Below, piece by piece: positions 30,803 to 42,070 of a DNA stretch of 64,000 nucleotides. The notes under the pieces are model-generated. The model was not told the DNA's origin. It did not search any database and was given only the letters and a program-made list of their open reading frames with translations. The DNA lies in contig NBIV01000129.1 of NCBI GenBank assembly GCA_003194525.1, positions 124,001 to 188,000 on the forward strand. Direction: 5' to 3'. This DNA is from Gracilariopsis chorda (taxonomy: Eukaryota > Rhodophyta > Florideophyceae > Gracilariales > Gracilariaceae). Position 1 is the stretch's first letter. Each line of letters begins with the position of its first letter. The position numbers and the translations under genes are program-made.

Positions 30803-31953
30803 TAGTGCAAAATCTACAGAGGTAACGTGTTGTGCGATAAGTATCCTCCGCGAAGTTAAAGTTGAATCCCTTTCCCCGATGAGCGCCCCAATCTCTTGTC
30901 CAGTTCGCTTCATCGATTGGTGAGGGGAAGACGAACAAACTTCAAAAAGACGGATTAGCCTCTAACCAAAAGTATCCTTCTACTGTAGAAGAGTCTTTAT
31001 CTACATCACGAGTCTCAGAACTTCTCCGTATCTTGAGTGACCGCACTGCAGCTTAGGTTTTTCTGTTCTCGTGAAACGTATCTCACTGATTCCCAAGGCG
31101 TCATCCGCCGAATGATATGCAAAAAGGCACCTACGACAAAGAAGACTGCTAGGCTAACTCCAGAATCATTAGCTCAGTATCCCACTCTAAACCCACTCAA
31201 CAAATAAGAAGGATCCAAAGCTCAGCGGACAAGAAGCTCTGTGCTTTGTGTAGCTGAAGAAAGAAGAGGGCTGTCATAACCATCCTACAGTAGCCCAATT
31301 CTTGGGCGTTCCGTAAGACAGAGAGAATGGTAGAAGCAAGAGGACCGGCGGAGTGTTTACCTACGTAGTTACAGAGGGCGTGATCTCTTGAGAAGCAGTA
31401 TAGTTTAGTCGAAATCAGGACCATGGCCAATACACACCGATCGCCCGCACAGGGACCTGAATGGCTTTGCAGGGTTTTTTACGGAACTTGCGCTCGGGTC
31501 GAAGGACAGCTCGGGCTTTAGGCCGGTTTTACTTCCCGAAATCGCCAAAAGTAAAGAGGAAAGGGTGGGTAGAACGTCATTAGTGCTTCTAGACGGCGAA
31601 AACGAGTCACATTTGAATCCGCCTTGTCGTGGTGAGCTCTTTAGCTGACGTCCTCTGGTGGAAAGAGAAGAAATAGCAGAGAAAAAGATGGAATAGCGAG
31701 TCGCGCCAGAACGAAATGGATCCGATTTGGATTTCCCGTAGAAGCTTGGTGCTGATCTCGAAATGTTCCGAGATAGTAGCTAGCTAGTGAACGCAACACT
31801 GCTGCTGTAAGGTGAGAGCAAGCACCAATCATCGGCTACATTCCAATGACACAAATGGAGATTGGTACTATGCGACAGAGGAAAATCTTTCTTCTCCGGG
31901 GAGCTTTACGTGATACTTGTAGCGTTAGATTCTACCACAACGCCTTCTTCTTC

Positions 31954-32100
31954 TTCTTTACTGTGGGTTCAGCATGCCTGATTACGGCACGCTGATAGTG
32001 GTTTCTCATTTGAAAAACTTCTCTCTTCTCAAGAAAGCTAACAACTTTTGTGGCCACTGGCGGACTATCTCCGCTAAAGTCTTACCCCTTCTTTCTGCAG
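31954..32100 (+). repeat. Dispersed repeat, copy A (holds frame starting MPDYGTLIVV)
   Basis: About 147 bp align with 37397-37544 with roughly nine mismatches counted by eye. Both copies are in the same orientation and both keep the first ~45 codons of a frame beginning MPDYGTLIVVSH open, after which the two frames diverge. The family is unknown; no transposase or end motif was found. Confidence 0.8.
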
Positions 32101-32658
32101 CAGGGAGCTCTCGTCTTCTAGATTCCGTCCGCTTGGCGCAACGCCGTAATTTGGTAATGTGCGCCCCTAAAGAAGAAGAACAAACACCGATACAGGAAGA
32201 GAGTTTCTTCACTGAAGATGGTTCTATCTTGGGGGCATCGGGACGAGTTGTCCTGAGCAGCTCCCTTCTCCTTCATCCCTTGCAAGCCGCCTCTCTCACT
32301 TCCAATGGCAGCCCACAGGACTCAACAGTATCCATCTCATGCAAGCAGGTTATGAGTAACACTTATGATTTGCTAACACGTTCAGAAGAACCGTTGGTGC
32401 ATGTTAGAGCGCAAGACCAGAACGGGTGATCTACGCCGGAAACATTGCGTCATGACGAAAGAAAGCATGTTAATGACGGCTCTTGGCTGAACAACCATTT
32501 ACGATCATCATCATGATAATGAAGTTGTGCTGAACCAGTGCGATACTTTGCTCGATGATTCCTTGAACCGTTGGTTCTGTAGTTCAGCAGTTCGCCTTCC
32601 CCATCTCAGACAGCCGACAATATCGATAAGGAAACAGACCTAAAAAGCAATAGGAAAT

Positions 32659-32798
32659 CATGCAATTCCGCCCGCCGAGGTGTGCCGACCTTCCGAAAAG
32701 GCTACAAAACACAATCAAAAGTTACGCCGGACGAGGAAGCCAAATGGAGATGCGACTGGGTCTATTACGGGAATTTAGCCGTCGAATAGAGATTAGCC
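32659..32798. repeat. Dispersed repeat, inverted partner of 38074-38196
   Basis: Reading this strand against the reverse complement of 38074-38196 gives long matching blocks (for example GGAAGCCAAATGGAGATGCG and GTGCCGACCT) with one insertion of about 15 bp. It lies about 560 bp after repeat copy A. Confidence 0.75.
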
Positions 32799-35103
32799 TT
32801 ATACTTTTAGAAAGTTAATACGGTTGCCTCGTAATCAGAAGCACATTATAAAAGGTGAATGATCTGTGCAGAGAACCAGCACAGGAGCGCCGGACTGGCC
32901 AATCGTTTTCGTACACATGCTCGTAACCACACAAATACATAGAAACGTTGGGAAATCCCTAAGAACTTGAACAAGTCTAACGCTTGAAATTACCGTTAAC
33001 CGCATGCTGCGGATATTGAAGGAACAAAACGACGAAGGGAAGGATAAAGTGTAAGTGTTGCGCACCCCCTTGTATACGCTTGCTGATTCAAGCTCTCTCC
33101 GCATTTACACAGAGAATTATACCTTTTAAATAGAGGATTCATGCGTCTTGCAGTATGCGCACCACATGTCATTCGTATGCCTTGATGGAACTGGTGTTAG
33201 CAACTTGCCCTCCACAGGGACATAGTAAACACAATAACAACCCTCCAAAAAAGGGGCGAACGGGGCTGCTAACCCTTAAAGTTGCATGTCATTCGTATGT
33301 CTTGATGGAACTATCTTCAAGCAGAGAAACCTCGTTTCTCAGGACGGTCATAGCCTTCGTTGTTGCATTCTTGCAGTAATTCTACGTGGTTTTCTCATTG
33401 AAATGTTGTACGTGCTATTCTGCCGAAGATTTCTCTCTAGCAAGGAAGTGATAGGTTCATGTGGCAGTTTAAGTGTTTTCTAATTTTTGAGCGCTGGGAT
33501 CTACATGAACCAGCAAGATATCTCTCGTTCTGTTGGCAAAAAGATGTCTAAATATCTAAACCTTCAAAACAAGGGCGAAAGGGCTTCTAGACCAGCAAAA
33601 TTGTTCAAGCAGAGGAAAAACAATGTGGTTACCCTTGTATGAAGACTAGGGTGGGATCATGCTATTTTTGCTGGCCTTGTTGAAGAACGAACTACTTTGA
33701 AGAAGCCGGTATTGTCTCGACATTGGAATGAGATGTCGACAGCGTCAGAAGTAAGGGGTGACCTCTGCTCGCTTTGTTCGCTTTGCAAGGCCTATCGCGC
33801 AATTTCTTGGAGAGCAGAGTATTGGAGCGTGACGTGTCCCACACCGTCGCAGGTAGGAGTTCAGAACCTAGAAAATTGATGGGTCTAACCGGCCACTGTT
33901 CATTGCGCTGGCCAGTCACCGTTGGCCATACATCGCAAGTCGGCGGTTAGATTAAGTTACGTTACGACAAGGCTTGCGAATTTCTTCCTTCCTTTTCTGT
34001 AATTGGTCTACTTATGATGCAAAAGGCGACCATTCTTAGACTCTCCTACATGACGATTCTTACGTAAGATATGCTCTCTGCAAGCACTCATCAGATTCGA
34101 ATTACCCGGTTTCCAAATCTACATCATGGACCACGCATCAACCCAACGGAACATGCGAAATACAAGATGTGTCGATCATGAGAAGTGGTGCATGAGTAAA
34201 ATCAGGAAAAGGAAACAATTACCGAAGGGTAAGACAATATCATAGCTGGGAACTGTTTGAAAGATGCTTGTGCTGTTGAGAAGATTAGAGAGCACTCGAC
34301 CAGCATTTTCTTATGCGCAAGACAAATGGCTTCCCTCCATAAAGGCCCTCCAGACCCAATCAACGACCGCGGGTGACCGCTGTTGCTTGGAGCAAAGCTG
34401 CTGCTTCGTCGGAGCCAATAAGGACTTGTGATCACTGCCCAGAGCAACTTCGTGCATTGCTGCAATGCGAAGCAAGCATACGGGTATAATATGAAGGGTT
34501 CCAGGGTTAAGTTACAGCCAATGCGCGTACCCTTGGTATTGCATGTTTGAATTTTGCCGAACTGTTGCCATGCAATTATTCCAGCCTCTTTCACGCTGTG
34601 CAGTTCGACAAGAAAACATTCTGTCACGTGATATATCTAGCAGTAGAGGTGAGCGTCGCCCCGCTTTGCTCCTTTAGGTCACGGGCACAATAGCAAGCGT
34701 GCGCTGAGCACGTGCTGCGCTTCGCAATTCACATCATGATGTTCATCATCGCCGGTCCAGGCCGCCTTAGCGCAGCTATATGCCTTCCAGGGATACCGGA
34801 GGTGCTGGGATACTGGTGCTGTCAACATTAAAGACTTTGCTGGAGAGCAGCGAGGAAACGCGGTAGCAATTGCGAGTAAATGGAGTCAGAACCAGACAGG
34901 CTGACGAAGTGGCCCGCGTCGGCCCATGTATGGCGTTGCTCCAGGGGCCGTTCACTATTGCAACTAACCAAGCTTTTCTGTACACCCGTCACCGTAGCGC
35001 AGCGACTCCTTAAGCTTCACCTCATTGTCTCCGCTTCCACCCACAGATTACACCTCCCCTCTCCGCTGCAACGCACCTGTCTGGATGAATCTCTTCTGTA
35101 GAT
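32799..35103. other. Gene-poor stretch upstream of membrane protein 1
   Basis: No gene recognised. It contains a 30-bp direct repeat (listed separately) and AACCCTTAA words. The last few hundred bases should carry the promoter of the gene at 35104, but no clear TATA box was seen. Confidence 0.45.
33165..33314. repeat. Direct repeat of about 30 bp, units 120 bp apart
   Basis: The segments at 33165-33194 and 33285-33314 match at all but one or two positions (CATGTCATTCGTATG then CTTGATGGAACT). Confidence 0.8.
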
Positions 35104-36650
35104 ATGATAACCGTTGGAGTACTTGCCGCTTTAATCAACGTTGCCGTCCTCATCCTCATTACCTTCACCGACCGCGCTATCGAACTCATACTACGTAACT
35201 TTGCGTCCAACAGACTTGCCAGTCACCGTCGAGCGCCCATAGTTCACGATAGCGACACATGGCTTCCATACCTTCCGAGATCCGTTGTTAAATACCACAG
35301 GCATCCTGGTGCGTTGTTCTCCTCGCGAACTTTCCATGGTCTTCCGTTCAAGCATCAAAACTAATACCCGTTTTGATTACAGCCATTCTATGCGTTGTCA
35401 TTTTCACAATTTTGCTCGTACCTGCCGAGCTTATAACAGAACTTGGAGTTGACGTATCCGAACGATGTAGTCCTATGAAAGAACGCGGGCCAGTAATTGC
35501 GAAGAACAACGCCACTCCAAACTTTACCTCTATCGAACTAGGAGGCATGGCCTTTTTCTTGCAGAGCACAAGCTTTGCTGAGGCTCCGTTCACTCGAATT
35601 CAGGCTGGCATTCCGCGCATGATAACTGGTATGGAGTGTATTTCATGTCTGAAAGGTTCTCAGTACCCAGACATCATCAGTGGGTGTACAGTTCAACTTG
35701 ATCGCGTCTATCAGGCAGGAGAGCTCCGAGTTACTATTCAGACTACTTTAGGCCCATTTAAGACGATAACTACGTCTTTCAACGAGACCAAGCCGAACGG
35801 CGTCGCCTATAGCCGCTCCAAAGGTATGGGAGATCTAACTCGAAACGGCGAACACTGGGCTTCTCATATGTTTCATCCGAGACCGAACCGAGAAAATGAA
35901 GTCCTGTACCTGGAGTATACTAACCAAGAGCACATTGGCAGTTTGTTTGAGAAAGCTGTAAACAGCAGCCAAGCGCTGGTCACAGAGCCAACAGGTTCTA
36001 GTGTTCGGATGTACGCCATATCCTGTTCTACCAACAAGTTGAGTCCTGATCATTTCATAGAAGCTCTCATGGTGTATCGTACTATTCAGCTGGAAAACCC
36101 TGTTCGTCCAGCCCAGTATCAAGAAAAGGAGGATCGCTTCATGGAAATCAACCCGGAATCTGTGTATCTCTCGGTTCTGTCGTTGAAAATTGTCGACGAC
36201 GAGCACGAAATAGGAGATTATTACAGGTACACAACGTGCGGTAAGTACAAAATGGTCTTCATCGCTCCTCTGCTTATTTGCATAACTGTGATCGTCATTC
36301 TAGGAATCGTTTCCGTATGCTTTCGGGCTGACCGAAGGCTTCGGAACAGAATTCCTTACAGCTCTCGAACATGGTTTCAGCATGTTCGTAAGCAGGGTAG
36401 CACAGACTGTGATCCCATTGAGGAAGGCCGGATGACCTGCATAAGGCACAATCCGGACGAGATGGTGGTCCTTGAAGAGTATCAGGGCCCGAGGAAAACA
36501 GAAAACTTTTGTGTACGATCAAACACGTCTTCGACTTCGTATGCAAGGCATATCCGCGAAGATGACCATATATCAGCAGATTTCGAAGGGAATGAGTCAG
36601 ACAATCGAAGATATCCAGAACGACAAATGAATCCATTCCCAGCTCAGTGA
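35104..36650 (+). CDS. Three-membrane-segment protein, paralogue 1, two exons
   Basis: Family not recognised. Join 35104-35308 and 35383-36650, 490 residues. The 74-bp intron starts GTGCGT and ends TTACAG with an ACTAAT branch-like site; it splits a codon after base one, exactly as in the gene at 42071. Seen in order: membrane segment 1 (LAALINVAVLILITF, residues 7-22); a conserved loop DRAIELILRNFA, then HDSDTWLPYLPRSVVKY; membrane segment 2 (residues about 69-88), ending ELITELGVDV; a predicted ectodomain of about 260 residues with cysteines in SERCSP, ECISC, ISGC and ISCS and NFT/NAT sequons; TTCGKYK; membrane segment 3 (IAPLLICITVIVILGIVSVCF); and a tail of about 120 residues. It could be a receptor, channel subunit or surface protein; nothing decides. 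Confidence 0.75.
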
Positions 36651-37396
36651 TTGGCTTCCCTTTTTATTCACAGAAACGAGACATCCCCAGAAGTCTACAG
36701 TTTTCAGAAAGGATGAATAACAAAAGCATGGAGGAATCCGATTATCCATTCAAAGAGGAAACACCTCGTGCCAAGGGCACACGTTTGTGAATGAGGAATG
36801 GGATTTATTTCGCTTTCGTCACATATTCCATCATCAGATTGGATTCTGTCAAGGGAGTCGCACAGTGCGAAGAACGCCTACTCCGATGATTTAACTCGTT
36901 ACCATCATATCAATCTCCAGATTCCATCAGAAAGACTTGCGGAAACTAACGTTATGAAAAGGGTATTAGTAACATTCAGCGAGTGTTGCATAGGACATGT
37001 TTTCAAGCTTCTCGTGGTGGCTTCATATTTGTTTGCAATCGATCGTACAGAATGGTATGCAACTTTTAACGGCGCCTTAGAATTATAAGCCGCCTCATCC
37101 GATGCACTTCTTCCACGGGAAGTTCGTTTGTGAAGCTCTGTCCAATCCAAGACTGCGGATATGCAGAAGTATCGTCAACAACACACGACCAGAGAAGTGT
37201 GTTTATCTTACTACTTTTTGCGTCGTGAGGCGGCGGCCAAAGAACGATGATATTTACTTCATTGTTGATGTTGTTTGTGGGCGAACGAAGCCTAATTCAG
37301 ACTGCGACATATTAACTCTCTAAGAAGCTAGTCTGTTGCGACGGCCAAGTTGTCGAGGCAGACCCAGTTGCGGATCCAATTGGCTTTCTCCTTCGT
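36651..37396. other. Intergenic stretch downstream of membrane protein 1
   Basis: No gene recognised. Near 37340-37390 lies a degenerate copy of the motif seen at 38086-38140 (GACGGCyAgGTT...GCAGACCCA), so this may be the left edge of the composite repeat that includes copy B. Confidence 0.45.
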
Positions 37397-37544
37397 CTTC
37401 TTTATTGTGGGTTCAGCATGCCTGATTACGGCACGCTGATAGTGGTTTCTCATGTGAAAAACCTCTCTCTCCTCAAGAAAGCTAAGAACTTGTGTGGCCA
37501 CTGGCGGACTATCTCCGCTAAAGGCTTAACTCTTCTTTCTGCAG
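37397..37544 (+). repeat. Dispersed repeat, copy B (frame starting MPDYGTLIVV)
   Basis: Second copy of the repeat at 31954-32100, same orientation. Here it is flanked at about 37340 and 38090 by direct copies of another short repeat motif, giving a unit of roughly 850 bp. Confidence 0.8.
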
Positions 37545-38073
37545 GAGCAGGGCTTTCTCCTGATTCGCGTACCTGTATATTGCATTCTAATGGCACACGC
37601 CGATCCACCTTCTGGAGTGTGCCCGTGTTCCTTCCGCCGCTCGGGGAAAGGGATATGGAGCGGCGATCGGGCCTCATGGAGCCGAGGACCTTCTCGTTTA
37701 TGGCAAATTGAACCGCGCTCTAACAAAGGCTCAAGAAGGTTTTGGTTTTTTTTTCGGTGGGGGGGGGTCTGTAGAAAGAACAGACGTATCATTACGCCAC
37801 AAGAAGGCAGTGTGGGCCCGCAAGGTCGATAGAAGAGCAGCTCTCCTTCGTTTGTTCCCTTCTAATGACGTCGTGGTAGAATCTGAGTCTGCAAGGAAGC
37901 GTTCTATCGTCAGACCGCCCGGAGGCTATCTTCGGAGATAAACTACCTCTCGCATGCAAGCCATAGACATCGTGGCCACTACGTGACCAGTAAACGTTGG
38001 TTGGCGTTTACGGGTAGTGCTCCCCTAGTTTCAAGGCAACGGTATTGGGAAGGCTGACTTCTAGAATGTAGAA

Positions 38074-38196
38074 GGTTAATCATCTATTCGACGGCTAGGT
38101 TCCCCTAGCAGACCCAATCGCATCTCCATTTGGCTTCCTGGGCGTTATTTGTAGCCTTTTCGGGAGGTCGGCACATCGGCGAGCGGAACTGCATGC
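38074..38196. repeat. Dispersed repeat, inverted partner of 32659-32798
   Basis: Reverse complement of the repeat at 32659-32798 with a few substitutions and a small gap. Confidence 0.75.
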
Positions 38197-41100
38197 AAAG
38201 GGTATCTATGGCCCCTGACACTAGTTGCAGCGTCCGTTGTTTACATTTAGCCGAGGAGTACTGCATGCTCCCACCTTGGTGATGGTGGTGATGATGTCTA
38301 CGGGGGCACGTCTAGTAAAGCGCAACAATCCAACCCTTTAATTCCAAAGGCATGGGTGGATTTCTTATCACAGAACTTTCTCTCCGCAAGTATTCCAACT
38401 CTAGGGAGCCTAAACCCCTGTTAAAGGCACGTGAAACCACGTAAGGCCAGGCCAGATGCCCTGTCCGCTTGCGCGGCACCATCTTGCAATGACACGCAAG
38501 ACTTATGGGGTTGTACCCTTCAACTTCCAGAGAATGAATTGACTCGTGCGGGAAAGGTCAAGGCAAAGACGGCGCGACCCGTGAGGAAGCTTGTGCCGTT
38601 TGTCAACTGTTTTGCCTAGCGAGACGAGTTGAACGACATGACGTGTGCAAAAGCTATGATTGTGAAACACGCTTTTGAATCAATCTTTGCAACATGATGT
38701 TGCCGAGAGGTCACCCCCGTGTTTTCCATGGCGCTTTCTCTGGTAGCCTTCCCCTTCCAGAGCGGTCCCGTTTGCGGCTTTTCCAGCTTTCTTCCGATGC
38801 AAAAAATTGTCTTCGTACATATTATTTCGGAAGGTCTGTTCACTACGGCTGACAAAGAAACGCACATGCCGTAGGGGGGGACGCAGGCGATTTCCCGGGA
38901 GGATTTCTCTCAGCTGTTGTTGCCCCACATCAAAGTATCCTTGCTCTCACACTTCGTGTCTGCGACAACGTTGGCGTCTCTACGGTTGCTATCTTCGTAG
39001 CTAGGACCCTCAGATCGCTGAACTGCCTCTCCACAACAACGTGGAATAGGATCGAGGGCGTCTCTAAATAGGGTAGGATTACTTCAGAGATTACAAATCA
39101 GCAAACTAATCGATGAATCAAGCGCTGCATCAAGCGCTGCTTGAACTGAAAACTTCACCACTCATGGATGAGTATTTTTGTGTCAAGCGAGACGTTGACA
39201 CATCAGACTATGCAAGAAAACATTAGGTTTCAGTAGTATGGAAACATATAGAACTCTCCGATCTTGACATCCATGAGATAGTCTCAGTTCGTGACCGCCA
39301 TGATCATCAACTGCTTATGCCCATGTCCCTCTAGCGTATTTCTCTGTGTATCGATACGCAAAAAGAAGGATAAAGCAGCCGGTTGACAATAATTGAGCGG
39401 TACTCAAGCATTACCTCGGCAGTAGAAATCTGTCGATTTGGAGAATCTCCAAATCGACAGATTTCAAACGGTTAACTTACGGTTGGCGTTCAACCCGCAT
39501 CGCTGCTTAAACCCCAATAGGTGATGTGGAATGTGGCCCGATATGCTATTTCTTTTTGATGAATTCAACCACTTGTTTTACTGTATCCTGCAAATCTCGG
39601 TGCATATATCTTTCCAAAAAGGAAGGCGTTACTGAGGTATTTATGCAATTCATCTCATGCCTATAAGAATCTACGATAAACCAGTTCTTTCAATACTTTC
39701 TGTGGGCATCTTTGGGGGGTGCGGAGTGTAAAACTATGGGGAGCCCTCGACAGAATCCTCTCAGCAGATATGGTGAGATCTTGACCGAATTGATAGCCTT
39801 CAGAGCCACAAGTTAATGTTATGAAGTCACACAAGAGGCGAGTGAAGACTCTTTGATTCGTTCAAAAGAACAGCTATAAAAACCTTACGTACAAGGGTAA
39901 CCCTTACAAGGAAAGGCGAAGTGCTAATCCGAAGTTTCTCTGAAACCGGCTGACATGAGTCAAAGAAAGCTCAGGCTATTCGTCGTCCTCTCTGGGAAAC
40001 TGTGAGTTCAACCTTTCTGGCAATATATTCTCAACTATGATCTTGCATGCAAGCATTTGCGCTGAGAAATCTTCATTAAAACGTGCAGATTGTCAGGGTT
40101 CCACCTTATATTCCACGTACATAGTAACTTACACATCGCGCATGACAAGCATGGCTTTTGTTCTCCAACGTTCAGGAGGCACATGCCCAATGACGTGATC
40201 AGTCAGTGAGGTTATTATAAGGTTCTACGGATAGTGTTAGCCTTCTAACCTTGTTATTTTTTGAATTGTTCGTACAATGTAAGGGTTAGGATTGCTACCT
40301 ATCTACTTACGGAATGGAACCTTGGTCTTCGCAATACCGAAGGTTACGACCCCTCGTTGAATCTCCAGCTCATTCCTTTCAGTGAGTGCTATGGCGTCAG
40401 CGTGCGATGTCTTGATAACTTAATAATAGTGTCATATATACGAAGGTATCTACGAAATGTAACTTCTATTTCAAACTTAACCTTGCATTTCTTAGGAGCT
40501 CCCGAAGGTAGGCCAACTCGGGCACACTAGCTGATAGTGCATTGAACCCTCAATTTCTTGTGTGGGCATGCTTGTCAAATTTGGAGAAAACGCCAAATCT
40601 AGCCTACTCTCTGGGTTTCTTTCCACAGCTCTTCTGGTCGCTGACTCATATCGCGTTCCTATAATTCACTTGAAACGACTCCCAGGAGCTTGCAAACCAA
40701 TTCAAAGAGGAAAAGGGAAATGTCCTCTACCCAGATATTGATGACAGGGCTTCATGCTCAACTGAACACGCTGACTATTCCTTTCGTGTAGAACCAGACA
40801 GACAGGATCAAGATAGAAGATAGGCACATCACAATCTGTTCTCTCGTAACGATGTGCACTCTAGGACTGATTTGTGTATTGTTGCGGTTTCTGCCTACGC
40901 AGCGAAGCAACGGGGATATATTTCATTCGGGATAGACCATTCGTGTTCGACATCCCTCCTGTAATTGCGAGGTTAAGGGGAAACGAAAGCTAGACCGCTA
41001 ACCCTTAATCTCTGCTTGACACACACACAATCGCGGATCCATTTGAAAGGTCGCATAGCCGCAGCATATTATTCCAGCATTGTGCGCTGGGCGGATCTCG

Positions 41101-42070
41101 CCTGGGCGAACTTTCTACAGTAACTTTGGTAGCTTTTTTACTAGCGCCAAATGACGTGTGATCACGACAATCTTGGAATTCGGTCGGTTCCAGATGGGCA
41201 ATGACAGCTTTGACTGGTCTTCTGCGCGATGGTAGAAAAGGACTCAAGAATCTTCACAGCACCGCGCCTGTGGGTGCTCTGTGCGATGAGCTGACTAATG
41301 ATGTTTGTATCAGCCCTTGAGCAGGATTGGGGTCCGTAAGGAACGGCCAACTTCCCCAAAAGTTAGGTACAAAGTACCCAACGGTACCCAAGTTAGCTCA
41401 AACCAGAAGTACAGCAAGGAAGAAGAACACCGAGTTACAGTAGCTCAAAGAGTGGAAGGCTAAACGGTTAACGCTTTAACCCTTGACAGCAAGGATTCCG
41501 TGAGGTCTTGCCGATACTGTCCTGACACTGTCCTGTAGCAAACAGTAAAGAGTTATTAAATAATTCTTTGGTAGACGTTCTTTCGAAGCCCGTAACGTAA
41601 CCTCCCGGGGCAGCCTTTCCTGATAAGGGTTAACCTTCTAACCCTTTAACCCTATAGCCTTACCGAAGGGTACAGCCGCTATGCAGATTCACTGCACAAC
41701 TGCGCATGGAGGTAAATCATCAGGTACTGCATTGCTGGACTTGCTTTTTGATTGTTGTCATCCTACTTACAGAAAATCATAGGCAAGCCCGGCAAAGTTG
41801 TGCTCAATCTGGAGTAAGTGCCCTTGTTGGTTTGATGTAACATCAACAAGCCTCGCGGATTGCGTGGCTTCAGCCATGCGCCAACCTTTTCCAACTGCAA
41901 GGGTATGTGAGGTCCGCCGCTGCCCAACCTGAAGGCATGAAAGCAAAGGCTGTTTCTCTTATACTAGAGCTACGGATAACTGACACAGCTTGCGCCAACC
42001 ACTTGAGCTCCCTCTATTATGAAGGCTGTCGCTAAACCCATCTTCTGAAAGTAACTCCCTGGAATTGCTA
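38197..42070. other. Gene-poor stretch upstream of membrane protein 2
   Basis: No gene recognised in 3.9 kb. It contains a 41-bp near-perfect palindrome, GGTACC words near 41366-41390 and, at 41624-41655, the densest run of AACCCT/GGGTTA-like words in the window. The final part should include the promoter of the gene at 42071. Confidence 0.45.
39425..39465. repeat. 41-bp palindrome, 20-bp arms around one base
   Basis: Arm GAAATCTGTCGATTTGGAGA at 39425-39444 is followed by a single A and then by its exact reverse complement. No target duplication or frame is linked with it. Confidence 0.85.

Larger units (their letters stand above)
29258..31953. other. Gene-poor stretch with degenerate short repeats
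   Basis: No gene recognised on either strand. From 29590 to 29740 the words TAGCC and CTAGCCT recur many times in degenerate form. Two short tandem repeats are listed separately. Near 31621 is a word (GCCTTGTCGTGGTG) shared with 16266. Confidence 0.45.

Noticed and set aside
30641-30913. Minus-strand frame with a Lys/Arg-rich run
   Set aside because: The basic run is simply the 12-bp tandem repeat at 30767-30802 read in reverse; no other protein feature.
41624-41660. Interstitial telomere array
   Set aside because: The words are degenerate and only two or three in a row, not a true array; kept only as a low-interest observation.
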